Counted from the stretch's first letter, positions 1-10,572 are shown. The stretch is DNA of 28,520 nt from Hofstenia miamia (GCA_004352715.1 SCFE01000097.1:1475692-1504211), one strand, 5' to 3'. Notes: generated from the letters alone by a model not told the origin. A program made the numbers and translations.

Positions 1-26
1 TATATATATATATATATATATATATG
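1..26. repeat. (TA)n microsatellite at window start
   Basis: Uninterrupted TA dinucleotides open the window; the tract probably continues to the left. The following bases to about 490 are AT-rich and show no gene I can support. Confidence 0.95.
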
Positions 27-490
27 GTTCTGTATTTCTGTTCTTAAAATGAAATCTTGATTTAAAGGTGTTATTTGTATTTCTAATTTCTGTGTTCAAG
101 AAAGTTATTCTATTCTTGAATTCTAACCCACTTGTAAATTGAATTTCGTTTATTTCCAGATTCAAATTTGGGAAAAAATATATTTGGTTTTCTTTTATGA
201 TCAAATATTGCGAAGATATCATTAATATATCTTTTATGAAACAAAAATTGGTTTTCTTTGAACTTGTTTTCAATGATGATTATTTCAAATTGTGCCATAA
301 TTGCTTTAAAATGCGAACCCATCGATATTGCTTCAATTGAAAGATATATTTCGTTATTATATATAAATCTGTTGCTAATACAAGCGATTTCAAGTAGTTC
401 TTATTAAGATTAGCTTCTGAAATAATAAACAATTCAAATAATGTGGAATTTTTGAAAGATTATCTAAATTATATTTCGTCGATATATGAC

Positions 491-844
491 CAACAAAGAT
501 GGACGCGGGTACGGTTTCGGTTTTACCCGCACCCACGCGAGCGCGGTGCAGTGCGGGTACTGAATTTCAAATGCCATGCAGGTCGCGGTTGCGGTGCGGG
601 TGGACATTTTTATTTTGTTACATGTGTAATACTAAACTAATACAATATTTATTACACTACGAAATCTATATAATATAACATATTTGACATCATTCATTCA
701 ATTAAACAAAATTCATATAAAGTCAATTCGGTGATTGACATTTTTTGCTAATTACTTGAAATGACGCTGACTCGTTGAACTAACAGACATGAGGGTACGG
801 TGTAATACGGTTATAAAATATTACACCCGCGTCCATCTATGATG
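491..844. mobile_element. hAT-like MITE with GC-rich ends
   Basis: The block is bounded by inverted repeats. The left end (491-510) and the reverse complement of the right end (825-844) share AGATGGACGCGGGT and match at 18 of 20 positions. Inside, GC-rich GCGGGTACGG-like motifs contrast strongly with the AT-rich surroundings. Such termini are typical of non-autonomous hAT elements, though no convincing 8-bp target duplication is visible. The small open frame at 443-640 lies in this repeat and is not taken as a gene. Confidence 0.55.
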
Positions 845-2060
845 AAAAAGTCTCGAACATTTTAAAAAAAAATTTAAAGAAAACAATTGATTTATTCTTT
901 AAAAATTTTTTAAGAAGTTTCAGTTTTTGGACGAACTAAAAACTAAATAATGAGAACCATTAATGATTCGCATAGCAATAGTAGTTATTTATGCAAATAC
1001 TCATGCTCCAAACCATTATGCTTACATTAAAGATGATTATTTTGGGAAGAAGTTTCATATACAAATTCTTTTTAACAGAAGTTATCCAAATATTAATATA
1101 TGCACTTCAAAGCATGCAGCTTACTTCAAAATTTGATAGTCATTAATGACCGAAATATTGACTCTAATGCAATTTAATACATAATACCATAAGCAAACAC
1201 TTATAATTAAAAAAACGTGGAAACATAGAAGTATTCACATTCAAAGCGTGCATTCTCCAATCATAAATCTGAAACATCCTACTTATTTGGATAACATTAT
1301 GATAATTATCAGACCTGTGATAAGGCAGTAACATATAAAACTTAAATTGTTATTTTGACTAAGTGAATTTATTTGGCTTGCATTAGTCTTAAATGTCAAC
1401 CTACATTGTATATGTCTTCAAGCATTCGTGAAAATGACTTTGCATTGATCTCCAAGCACCCTTGAAAATCTGAAAAAGGCTTTTATTCTATATTTTAATG
1501 CTTCTTTAACAGGGCTCTTTTGCTCTTCAAATATTATCAAAGCATTATATTCCTTAGAAATTTAAAATTTCATTATTGAAAGACTTCTGAGCAATTAAGA
1601 ATAAAAATTCAGTATGGATTTCTACAGTATATCCAAGAGGCAGGTTCACAGATTAAATTGAAATAAGTGTAGACAATGGCTTGAATAAGAATGCAATTTT
1701 GCTTCACATTAGTTCAAAATAATATTTGAATGAGAGGGAGGAGGCTGCAATAATTCTGGTTTGGCTCATAAGTAAAAGATTATATACTTATTTGTTTTAC
1801 ATTTAATAGAGTATTAAGATTCAATTTTATTGGTTTGCAAAAAACATTGCTTAACTTCTTTATTAGAGTAGATTCAATCCCTGACTTTGGCAATGATTTT
1901 TCAATGAAATAGATCTAAGTCAAATAATTTATTCCAATTAAATGTTTAACACTAGAAGACCTCATGAAAGTCAGCAATTGACAGAGGTACCGACTTTCAA
2001 CCGACATTAATCCACCATACCTCAGTTTGGAGCTGTTAAACTTTCAAAGCTTTCGAAGAA
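845..2060. other. AT-rich stretch without recognisable gene
   Basis: No long open frame, domain or repeat boundary was recognised here. Immediately before the piggyBac remnant (about 1960-2067) no clean piggyBac frame could be followed. Confidence 0.5.
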
Positions 2061-2067
2061 GCTGTAT

Positions 2068-2516
2068 GTGTTGCTCACATTGCACAGTTCAAAGATTTTT
2101 CAAGACGATGGTAAGGGAAAGCATGAATTAATTATTTACCACAATATGAACAAATGTGGTGTGGATATGGTTGATTCCATGTCTCGCCAAACAACCACAA
2201 AATCTGTATCAAGACGTTGGCCCTATGTTGTTTCTTGCAATGTTCTGGATTGTCCTGCATTCAATGCTTGGGATATTTATAGGAAAGTCTGTAATACCAC
2301 ACCAACATATCTCGGCACAACTTTCTTATTCAGCTCGTGGATGAATTGGCAAAGAAACTTATTTATCGCAGGAACAACCCTACAGGCTCTCAACATCCAC
2401 TACCACCAGTCACATGGAATGTGCCCAAGACAAGAAGTCACTGTAAAATCAAAAATTTCTGCCTTTGAAACTAAACAACGATGGAATGTACAGTTGCGCC
2501 TATACACACGATTTAA
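2068..2516 (+). pseudogene. piggyBac-type transposase, C-terminal fragment (broken)
   Basis: The open frame from 2068 carries the end of the piggyBac DDE domain. It shows a segment like IIYHNMNKCGVDMVDSMSRQ, followed by SRRWPYVV, NVLDCPAFNAWDIY. These match the family pattern 'YN.tKgGVD..D.m......rRWP......ml....lNa'. After about 2290-2305 the frame shifts by one base. The second frame continues the family with RHNFLIQLVDELAKKLIYRR and a short stretch with RSHCKIKNFC, which resembles the start of the C-terminal Cys-rich domain, and it stops at about 2516. In intact members this enzyme cuts and pastes elements at TTAA sites. The N-terminal two thirds with the first catalytic Asp residues are absent. 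The frame open to 2529 is the frameshifted reading and not the true end. It is almost certainly inactive. Confidence 0.85.
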
Positions 2517-2529
2517 ATTTCATTTTTAG

Positions 2530-3085
2530 GTTGTATTTCATTCTTTTGTGCCTATTTGAGAATTGAAAACAGCATAGTTGTCTATTATTGACTATGTTTA
2601 CCTATGTGCCAATTAGTATACATTAGTGTTGATAAAATCAGGCAAGTCAATTTGATGTTTTATTTTGTAATGATGTGTTTAAACTTTTAGTTTCATTTTG
2701 TGTTGAAAAATTTTTCTTATGGATTTCATTACATGGCACGCACTTCTCATGTACATATTTTATTGATTTGAAAAGCAAACTTGTTTTTATTATTACATTG
2801 AGATGTTCATATTATGCTGCAAGCTGCTAAAGTTTCCTAAGATTCTCCCTGAAAGGCAAAGAGGACCCTTTTTCAAAACGTTATAAACAAGAATGGAGCT
2901 GTTTGTGCTATCATGTTTTTCCTAACATCCATTGTAAACAAAAATTAATATCAAGCAGTCAAGAAGACCTATCTTTGTGTAAAGAAGTGATCAAATGCAA
3001 GGTCGTAGCTGACTCATTGCTGTATCCATTGCAATAAGTTGCAAGTCTGTAAATTTTATTTGAATTGTATATTAAATCTATGCAA
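2530..3085. other. AT-rich stretch, nothing recognised
   Basis: Possible 3' flank of the piggyBac copy. I found no terminal repeat ending in TTAA that could be paired with a left end. Confidence 0.4.
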
Positions 3086-3259
3086 GTGCTATTTTCTAGA
3101 TTAAAGCAGCTGAAATATATATATATATATNNNNNNNNNNNNNNNNNNNNNNNNNNNNNNNNNNNNNNNNNNNNNNNNNNNNNNNNNNNNNNNNNNNNNN
3201 NNNNNNNNNNNNNNNNNNNNNNNNNNNNNNNNNNNNNNNNNNNNNNNNNNNNNNNNNNN

Positions 3260-3292
<33 letters not shown>

Positions 3293-3319
3293 CAGCTGCT
3301 TTAATCTAGAAAATAGCAC
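3086..3319. repeat. Perfect 33-bp inverted repeat around (TA)n and a gap
   Basis: The left arm (3086-3118, containing TTCTAGATTAAAGCAGCTGA) and the right arm (3287-3319) are exact reverse complements, joined by TA repeat on both sides of a 129-N gap. Apart from the N run the block is a palindrome of about 234 bp. It could be a small foldback element, a cruciform-forming TA tract, or an assembly artefact. Open frames crossing it only encode Tyr-Ile repeats from (TA)n. Confidence 0.8.
3131..3259. other. 129-N gap inside (TA)n
   Basis: TA repeat borders both sides. T falls on even coordinates at both edges, so the gap length keeps the repeat phase. Confidence 0.95.
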
Positions 3320-4080
3320 ATGGCAATGCAAAGAATTGATATTGCATAATGCACATTTCAATCTATTATAACTAAATTTCTATCAAAACAAAATTTTGAT
3401 ATTTTCTATATATCAATTCTTTGCAGAACTTTAATCAGTTTTCACTTTTCAGTGAATTTAAATTGTGAACGTTTTAGTTTATATTTAGTTAAATAATTTT
3501 GCATGATAGCTAAAATATATAAAACTAAGCGAGTAGCATTATCATTGATTATATTTTATATTGCTGTGGCATTTGACCCACTTAGTATTGAATAACTTAT
3601 AAGTGCACAAATAAAATTTAAAAAATATTTCGTTAAAACTAAACATAATTGCTCCTTTATTAGGAAGTGTCAACTGACATTTGTATTTGAATGACTTTGC
3701 GTCCCTCAAATTTATTTTGAGCATCCTTTTCAATATTAGAAAAGTACAAGATTTCAAGTTGTTTTACTTATATGAGGTCTGTCAAATTTCAAGTATAAAT
3801 GTTATAGATTACACGTTTAGTGTTATAAACAGTTTCTGTTAGCATAATTAAGAAGTTCCATAAAAAACTAAAATAAAATTACTCTGTTAAATACAAAAAA
3901 AACTCAGTTTATAGCAAAATTTATGAGAAATTCCAGTAAGTAAATTTAATTATTATTCTAACTGAAATACTGTAGATTACTCATACTATAAAATTTTTCG
4001 AACTTTAGATTTTCATAAGAATTCTTTACAAATTAAGCAAAATTTTCCGTTTATAAGATAAATAACAAAATTTTTATTAT
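3320..4080. other. AT-rich stretch without recognisable gene
   Basis: Small minus-strand frames here (for example 3542-3757) have no recognisable family and a composition expected of random AT-rich DNA. Confidence 0.4.
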
Positions 4081-4084
4081 ATTT

Positions 4085-4180
4085 GGCCTTTCATGAAAAT
4101 TTAAAAGCGGCTGCAGGACGAAAAGTTGCCAGCCCCAACCGGCTGGTAGCCGGTTCCATGCCAGGTTGAAAGTCGAAAAT
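4085..4180. repeat. GC-richer island with perfect hairpin
   Basis: In AT-rich surroundings this patch contains AACCGGCTGGTAGCCGGTT, a perfect 8-bp stem with a 3-nt loop, preceded by GCCAGCCCC and followed by GCCAGG. It may be a relic of a SINE or of a transposon end (Helitron 3' ends also carry GC hairpins), but I see no diagnostic CTRR end or A/B boxes. Confidence 0.4.
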
Positions 4181-4311
4181 GTTTTTGATATTTTGTGTGC
4201 TACTATGTTAAAATTTGATATTTTAAGACATACCATAGCTCTTATATTTTTGTATGATTCTGTCCTCCCTCCCTAGGAAAGCATTCACAGTAAGTGACTA
4301 CAAATACCAAT

Positions 4312-5080
4312 TTTTTTTTATTATTACCACCTACACATCAAACACGAAAGCAGCTTATTCATTAGAAAAGAAATTAATGTTACTTAGTTACAGAGACTTT
4401 ATTCTTTGAATATCCAAATAAGTTCTTTTCTTTGGTGATTTAAATTTTTTCTTAAATTCTTTAAAATTAGATTCTTCTTTAATTTCAGGTGATAATCTGT
4501 TCCACAGATCAATACAGTAATTAATAAAACAGTTCGTCATGATTCTTTTTCTAAATTTAAATTTTCTATACCACTTGGAATTTTGATGAAATATCTTTGT
4601 TTGATCTAATTTTGAAAAATATTTGTAGAGGTTTTATTTTTTGTAGATAGTCTAATGAAAAAAGATTGTAAATTCTTCTGATGTTTTTTTGATTGCTTTT
4701 TTCACTTATGATAGTTAAACTTCAATTCAACATGCTTTCTAACTTATTTTTTGATGGCTTAGATAAGTTTGTCAACAAACATGATGAATATAAATATTGA
4801 GGCAGAATATGCGATTTCAATATCATTATTTTCCATTTAATTGGTATAGAGCTTTGTAACTTACAGAGTGTTTTGGTCCCTTGAACCATTTTTTTATTAT
4901 TTTGTTCATATGTTCTTTAATTATTAATTTATTATAAAAAATAACACCTAGGTATAAAATTTTATTTTCTTCTTCAATGGTTTTACTGTTTACTTGTAGA
5001 CTTAGTTTCTCATCATTTGCTTTGTTTAGGACTATGAACAATCGAAATGAGTAGAAATTATTGAATTTCATTAAATATTA
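4312..5080 (-). mobile_element. 5'-truncated LINE, 3' end
   Basis: The element reads on the minus strand from about 5080 to a poly-A-like run, AATAAAAAAAAA, at about 4312. It consists of the last part of the reverse transcriptase ORF, about 75 bp of 3' UTR and the A-tail, the usual outcome of incomplete target-primed reverse transcription. The exact 5' end and the target duplication were not identified. Confidence 0.75.
4388..5071 (-). pseudogene. LINE ORF2 C-terminal region (reverse transcriptase 3' part), broken
   Basis: Three collinear minus-strand segments rebuild the end of a non-LTR retrotransposon protein. Segment 1 (4826-5071) has LSLQVNSKTIEEENKILYLG followed by VIFYNKL, the classic 'I....k.KYLGv.id..l' motif at the end of the RT domain. 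Segment 2 (about 4550-4850) contains LPQYLYSSCLL and NIRRIYNLFSLDYLQKIKPL with one in-frame stop. Segment 3 (4388-4534) contains FINYCIDLWNRLSPEIKEES, the 'lWN.Lp.ei' tail found at the end of CR1/Jockey-like LINE proteins, and a terminal stop. At least two frameshifts and one nonsense codon make it dead. The catalytic RT motifs lie upstream and are missing. The clade cannot be fixed from this part alone. Confidence 0.8.
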
Positions 5081-5089
5081 TAATAAATG

Positions 5090-5637
5090 AGGTTAACGTT
5101 GTGCGAAATAGAATATTAGAAAATCATTTTTGCTCTTTGATTTAAGTTTTTTCGCCTCTAATGACTGCCTCTATTCCATAGGTCAAACTTGAACCTATAT
5201 CTATTGATTATACTACCTAGGGACATTGATACTTTTGTGATTTACATGATTGTGTGCGTGATCTGGCCACTCTTTGTATACGCGCCTGCTATATGGGCAA
5301 TTTTGGAAATTCAATAGTACTTGTTGCATATATAAAAGGCACCCTATGAAATGTGTGAGAACAACGCTTCATATGGGAAAATTTATCACTGCATAAGAAC
5401 CCAAGAATTGATAAAGAGTGCAGTATATAACAATCATTAGCACTAGAATGTATTGATTCTAAAAATTAATGCAATACACTTATTATTTACAATCAATAAA
5501 AAATTTGTGCTTGGTATAGTTATATATTTATTATGTATTTACATGTAAATATTATGTAATCAGTGCAAAAAAATACTAAACAAAGTAAGAAAAATTGAAT
5601 TACGGTGTACTCGAGGGGTGATCAGGAAAGCTCAGCC
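5090..5637. other. AT-rich stretch, no gene seen
   Basis: Apart from the TATA-like motif at about 5329, nothing was recognised. The last 30 bases before 5638 belong to a sequence interrupted by the hAT-like insertion and resumed after 6338. Confidence 0.4.
5329..5339 (+). promoter_or_regulatory. TATA-box-like motif
   Basis: TATATAAAAGG matches the eukaryotic TATA consensus and lies in a slightly GC-richer patch. An AATAAA-like signal follows at about 5494. The pair could be the promoter and polyA signal of a short transcript or a solo LTR, but no LTR ends or open frame were found. Confidence 0.25.
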
Positions 5638-5690
5638 CAGGGTGGGAAACGGGTCATTTTTTGACCCATGACTCGGCCCAGCCCGTTTGC

Positions 5691-5964
5691 TACTGACCCA
5701 CTACCCGATCCGGCCCGTTTGCTACTGATCCACTACCCGACCCGGCCCATCTAANNNNNNNNNNNNNNNNNNNNNNNNNNNNNNNNNNNNNNNNNNNNNN
5801 NNNNNNNNNNNNNNNNNNNNNNNNNNNNNNNNNNNNNNNNNNNNNNNNNNNNNNNNNNNNNNNNNNNNNNNNNNNNNNNNNNNNNNNNNNNNNNNNNNNN
5901 NNNNNNNNNNNNNNNNNNNNNNNNNNNNNNNNNNCTGATCCACTACCCGACCCGGCCCATCTAA
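5691..5964. repeat. 30-bp GC-rich tandem repeat interrupted by gap
   Basis: Identical 30-bp units lie at 5725-5754 and 5935-5964, with a diverged unit just before 5725. Core motif: CTGATCCACTACCCGACCCG. The distance between the two exact units is 210 bp, exactly seven unit lengths. Confidence 0.85.
5755..5934. other. 180-N gap within the 30-bp minisatellite
   Basis: The length equals six repeat units and the repeat phase is kept on both sides, so the hidden bases are most simply six further units. Confidence 0.95.
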
Positions 5965-6346
5965 CAGTAACCCGCGGCACGATCCATCTAAACCTACACG
6001 TCACCCAACCCTATCGAAAAGGGAGAACTATCATAATGAATACAAAAATGGTTAATGGTTAACTGTCTTGACCAATCAGTGTTAAACAATTCATTTGTGA
6101 TTCCTTTCATACTTAATACTTGTAATGGAAATAGATTCGCACGCAATTCATGGCCACCAAAATATTAATGATAACGATTTTTGCGACTATTATTAAGGCA
6201 AATGAAAACGATTAAGGCTAACTTATCCAACAGTTAATGTGTAACAACTATGTAGGACCCGCGACCCGACCCGCTTAATAGTAGCCCGCCACCCGATCTT
6301 ACCCGTTTATGTCTTGACCCGACCCGTTTCCCACCCTGCTTCAGCC

Positions 6347-7065
6347 ATCTCGTTAAATTTTACTGGGGATCCAGCCCCCCTTGTTAAAGTAATATTATGG
6401 TTTGCGGTGGTGTATTTTAATTGTTGAATGACAAAATTTGATCAAAATATCACTTCTCAAAAATAGAGCCCCCTTGTCAATTATTTAGGAGTACAGCCCT
6501 GGATTGAATCAATACAAAGTGGCTCAGTATTGCATTATGAAATCAATGCAAAGGTAGAACTAAGTACCTGTAAATTAAGTGTGTGTCAATAATCAGTAGG
6601 TAGGTTAAAGTAGATAAAGCAATACTCCTATAATCACTTCCAAAGTTAGAGCTGTATTCCTACATTCGGCACAGAAGTAGAGTGATATTCTCTCAGTTAG
6701 TACAATTGTAAACTCTAGCCCGACCTTGCTTTCAATTATAGCACTTCTGCCCAATTTGCAAATAAAAACTTCGCGAAGTTGGGTTCTGCGTAATCATCAA
6801 GCCTCATGAGATTTACTGAGAGCACTATATGTGCCAAATGGGGTTTCTAAATATTTTAAAAACCTAGGTCTTGTAGGGTAAAAATGTGCTGCCATATTAT
6901 TTCAAGTGCCTTCAATTTCATAATTAGTGAATGTGTAGGATTTAATAACTTCCTGAATTATCCAAAACTTGCACACATTACTAGTTTTAAGAAAAACGAT
7001 CTCCCTTAAATGCCGAGAATAATCGACAAATTTCACTTACTTCTCTAATAGGCAAACAATTATAC
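6347..7065. other. Intergenic stretch without gene
   Basis: It begins with a GC-richer patch, GGGGATCCAGCCCCCC, that looks like part of an older repeat into which the preceding hAT-like element inserted. No open frame or terminal repeat was recognised. Confidence 0.35.
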
Positions 7066-7071
7066 ATTTAA

Positions 7072-7558
7072 GGAGGGTAAAGCCACCTAGGTGCTACTAA
7101 ACGTAAAGAGCCACTTTTTGCAATTTCTTTATAGATTTCGAGAGAGGGGGTTCAAGTGGGCAATTATTAGGATCAGAAAAAAATACTAATTTTGGACGTT
7201 AATCTCCCCTTTAAAAAATGTTGACAGATATAAAAATTCTGGCTCTTTGCGTTCAAAGACACAATTCTCAGCTACGAGCACACCAAATTTGAAGCATGTA
7301 GCTTGAAAACTCAAGGAGAAGTAGCAAAAAATGATCTGAAAAAAGTCGTTTTGAGAAAAACGCGAATTTCCGAGATTCTTTGTGTCAATTTTGAGTGGTA
7401 GTGGGTTCAGAAAAACGTCTTTTTTACGTGTAATTAGAGATTTTGTTCATGAAAGTGGATGTAGTTGATGTGTAATAGCTTCCGGTCGACAAAAATGCCT
7501 CTAACTAATTTTTATGTCGGCATCCTAAATAGGCCCCAAAATGGTGGCTTTCCCCTTC
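7072..7558. mobile_element. TTAA-flanked MITE (piggyBac-like)
   Basis: Inverted ends GGAGGGTAAAGCCACC (7072-7087) and GGTGGCTTTCCCCTTC (7543-7558) match at all but two positions, and each is directly bordered by TTAA (7068-7071 and 7559-7562). TTAA duplication is the signature of piggyBac insertion. The 487-bp body has no transposase frame. The assignment rests on the flanking TTAA and the inverted ends only. Confidence 0.55.
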
Positions 7559-7827
7559 TTAAATAAGTCTAATTTATTATCAAACAACCAATTAGGATTT
7601 TACAAAAACTTCTCAACAACTGGTACATTACTAAGTTCTATTGAAAAATAGAGATAATCACTCAAAAGCCCTTGATTATATTAATCATAACATACTCAGC
7701 TAAACACATCGAAAACCAAGCATTTCTAGGTTAATTCTTTCAAAAAACCACTCGTCACACTGAAATTTTTCAAGTAATCCAAAACTTACCTTTTTATAAC
7801 ATGATTAAAATGCAGGGATTTACTCAT

Positions 7828-7886
7828 AAACAGCAACAACAATAACAGCAACAGAAACTACAACAACAAGAGCAGCAGCAAGATAT
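7828..7886 (+). repeat. CAA/CAG-rich imperfect trinucleotide repeat
   Basis: A run of imperfect AAC/CAG triplets such as CAGCAACAACAATAACAGC. The minus-strand frame 7824-8198 reads the repeat as poly-Cys and is not supported as a gene. Confidence 0.8.
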
Positions 7887-8436
7887 TATTACCAATATTG
7901 TCAAATGAAATTTAAAAATGAGTGTATAAACAAAAAGAAAAACTCGACTGTACAAGATCCTAAATAGCTTTTTGATACGAATTTTTATTTCATGTTTGGG
8001 CATAGAGTCACTGTGAATATTATGTTGTTTCTCTAGCGCATTTGCTAAAGGGGCAACTGGCTGGAAGAAGTTTCTGACCAATTTTATATTCTTAGTTTTA
8101 CAAAATTCAAAATTCATAAACAACGTATTTAGATGAGCTGAGCTTCTCCAAGCTATGCTTAATAGCAAAATTGGCACTCTCAATACAACTATTGTCATCT
8201 AAAATGTTTCAGTCCGAAAATATTATGGATTTGTCAATTGACAATAATGGGAAACAGAGTTTCAAGATTGAGCGTCAAATTTAAATTTCCAAAGATGCAG
8301 CAAAGCCAGCGACAATAATAAGTGTCCATTTTTAATAAATGGGTTGAATTTGGCCACCATGTAGGGCTGGCATGAATAATAACGATAAGAACACAAGCAC
8401 GAATCAGGTTAACTTTAACTGAGAATTTCTATGAAA

Positions 8437-8650
8437 AGGGGCAGTGTGATTTAACAAAGAATGGTTTTCTGGCCTTTTCAAGATGACAAAGCTTATGACG
8501 AGCCAATTTTGAATAAGAATTAACAAGCAAACAAGGGTCCTTAACAAATTCACTTAAAGGTAACTTTCTAAATTCAACAAAGACTTTAACTTATTGTTTT
8601 GAACGAAAAACATCAGGATCTTCAGAAAACGCTTTACAATCATGAGCTGC
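8437..8650 (-). pseudogene. Unrecognised coding-like remnant
   Basis: On the minus strand 71 codons run with a single stop. They include AFSEDPDVFRSKQ, then FVEFRKLPLSEFVKDPC, LVNSYSKLARHKLCHLEKAR, KPFFVKSH. This charged, non-repetitive composition is unlike random AT-rich DNA and suggests a decayed protein gene, perhaps of a mobile element. I do not recognise the family. The downstream frame (about 7990-8198 minus) has a coding-like stretch with KLVRNFFQPVAPLANALEKQ and could be part of the same relic. Confidence 0.35.
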
Positions 8651-8659
8651 GTAATAATT

Positions 8660-9470
8660 TTGATAAACTCAATGCATGTCGTATTTTACTCAGGAAAACC
8701 TGAATTTGAAAGCTGATTGATCACTGACATACAATTAAGTTGGATAATTTTTTTTCATTTATTTTAGCCAATTTGGGAGCAATAATCAAGAATTTCAAAG
8801 CCATTTTGAAGATCAAACCATAGTTTTCTAGTAATGTGTATTCTTAAGTTTTGTAGACTGATAATATATGTGTACTCTTGATTGAATGCCTATACTTATA
8901 TGTGACAGAGCTGACGTTGTAAACTCTCTGCTTTTCATTGTCAAGAATGCTTTGTTAACTTCAGTTTCTCTCTTCTTAGTATTACATTGGGCATCAGAAT
9001 TGTGGTAAACATAGATCCTCTAACTATCATTAGCAAGTTTATAGAATGTTAAAGCAAATGCAACTGATTGGTGCAGAATGTCTACAAAACTTCATTTTCT
9101 AAAATTTCATTTCAATATCTTTTCTAAAAACTGGTTTGCTTAGGGATGAACGAGATGAAATGCTACAGTAATTACTCAAGTCACATGAAGAATGATTTAA
9201 GGGTAAAGACTCTGTTCACGTGCTCTCTGACTATATTTGGAAAGTGTTCTGACTATATTTGGAAAGTAGTTAATTTTCTAGAATGATTTTCTAGTATACA
9301 TTTATTAGTATCCACATTTCATTCTTTTTTTAAATGAAATGAAACATCTATATTTAGAGTTGCTTTTTACGATATAAAAATACTGTTTACAACTCTAAAA
9401 TATGACTTTAAAAAAACAAAATTTGACCTTATTTTTATGTCAAAATATGAACGAATTTGGTTAAAAATGC
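8660..9470. other. AT-rich stretch without gene
   Basis: Scattered short minus-strand open stretches (for example one with SVAFALTFYKLANDS at about 9040-9090) could be more transposase debris, but none is long enough to name. A 21-bp tandem direct repeat of the form CTGACTATATTTGGAAAG sits at about 9228-9267. Confidence 0.3.
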
Positions 9471-9528
9471 CTTAAAATATTAAATATAAAACAAATAACA
9501 AAACATAATAATAAGTCAATTTTTTAAA

Positions 9529-9690
9529 GCAACTCTGCTTCACTAAATTATAATAACAGCACATAAATGTCCATATATTACTGTCGTTAAAACTTCTGTC
9601 AAAGGCCAAGAGTTTTCTCAACATAGAAAAACATCCCTCAACTGCAGCCGATATTACTTGACATTTTCGTAACTTGGCATACAATTCCAT
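9529..9690 (-). pseudogene. hAT transposase C-terminal dimerisation domain fragment
   Basis: The minus-strand frame contains SAAVEGCFSMLRKLLAFDRS, then FNDSNIWTFMCCYYN. This corresponds to the hATC dimerisation motif 'SAAvERsFSmlkkLLakDR.f...nvw.yl.lyyN' near the C-terminus of BED-type hAT transposases. The usual Arg after SAAVE is Gly here. Only about 55 residues are recognisable. The catalytic region and BED zinc finger are not found upstream, so this is a relic. The frame runs on to 9472 as non-homologous AT-rich sequence. Confidence 0.65.
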
Positions 9691-10424
9691 TCACTGACGT
9701 TGGTCAAGTCGCCATTTTTGAATAGATACAAGTGCCATTAAATATTGAATGGCAATTCAGTGGGATAGATTCTGTAAATAAGAGCTCTAAGGATTTAAGT
9801 ATCTAAACAATTCACCATATTTAATTGTAAGTTTGAATTTAACTTTTACCGTTACATAATGCAAATAAATCGTAATAGTAATGGCTTAGAACTTATATAG
9901 AAAATGTTAGTAAACATGCCCAATGCCAATTGTACGTTTAAAGACGCAAACCCATAAGAAATCCCATAACTCATTATTGGATTATATTTTCAGAGTGAAC
10001 TTCATTTTTAATTAACTACGGGTGGCGAATTATTTTGATCACCATGGGCGTTAAACTTTATTGATTAATTAGGCTTAAGACTAAGATTCAAAATCAACAT
10101 CATCATCGATGTTAAGAAGTAATAGCAGCGTGCAATTAATTACTAAAATCAATCATGGAATAATTATTTACGTAGGAATACCAATATTCAAAGAAAACAT
10201 TTTATTAAAATTTGCAACATTAAAAGCATTGGGTGATCATTAGTTTTTGGTGTGTATCTTTAAAAGAATAATGCGATATTTGGGGTTAATCCGATAATAT
10301 AAACGCCTGTGTTCTTTCAACTGTACAAATGCATTATGTAAGGCAAAAAAACGGACCGAAACAGCAATGCCTACCACAACCAGTCGTAAGAGAAGTGAAT
10401 CTATAAATATCGTGAAATCAGGTA
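9691..10424. other. AT-rich stretch without supported gene
   Basis: A minus frame at 10240-10479 exists but shows no known domain and includes a hydrophobic run typical of random translation. Nothing else was recognised. Confidence 0.35.
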
Positions 10425-10572
10425 AAGGGGTCAAAACCGGTATTTTATAATATGAGGACCGGTCAAAGCCGATACCCATATGAGGGTAACCTGGGAAGCG
10501 GACCGGTAAACACTGGTAAGGGTGATCAGAATCAGGCTAGTCATGGTCGCCAATTAAGGTTACCGCTTCCAT

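Larger units (their letters stand above)
5638..6338. mobile_element. hAT-like MITE with internal minisatellite
   Basis: The left end CAGGGTGGGAAACGGGTC is repeated exactly, inverted, at the right end (terminating ...CCCACCCTG at 6338). Flanks GCTCAGCC (5630-5637) and CTTCAGCC (6339-6346) share six of eight bases, consistent with a diverged 8-bp hAT target duplication. GC-rich direct repeats of ACCCGACCCGGCCC type fill both ends, and the AT-rich middle lacks a transposase frame. It must therefore be mobilised in trans. The glycine/serine-rich minus frame over 5690-6004 is only translated minisatellite. Confidence 0.7.

Noticed and set aside
3065-3361. Open frames encoding Tyr-Ile repeats across the gap
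   Set aside because: They are translations of (TA)n and N bases; the same applies to frames at 10452-10793, 10572-10766, 15195-16250 and 24913-25498.
5100-5600. Solo LTR around the TATA-like motif
   Set aside because: No TG...CA ends, target duplication, primer-binding site or polypurine tract could be identified.
5690-6004. Gly/Ser-rich minus-strand frame
   Set aside because: It is the translated 30-bp minisatellite within a MITE, with the gap in the middle.
7824-8198. 124-codon minus frame with poly-Cys tail
   Set aside because: The tail is the CAA/CAG repeat read backwards; no domain is evident in the remainder as one gene.
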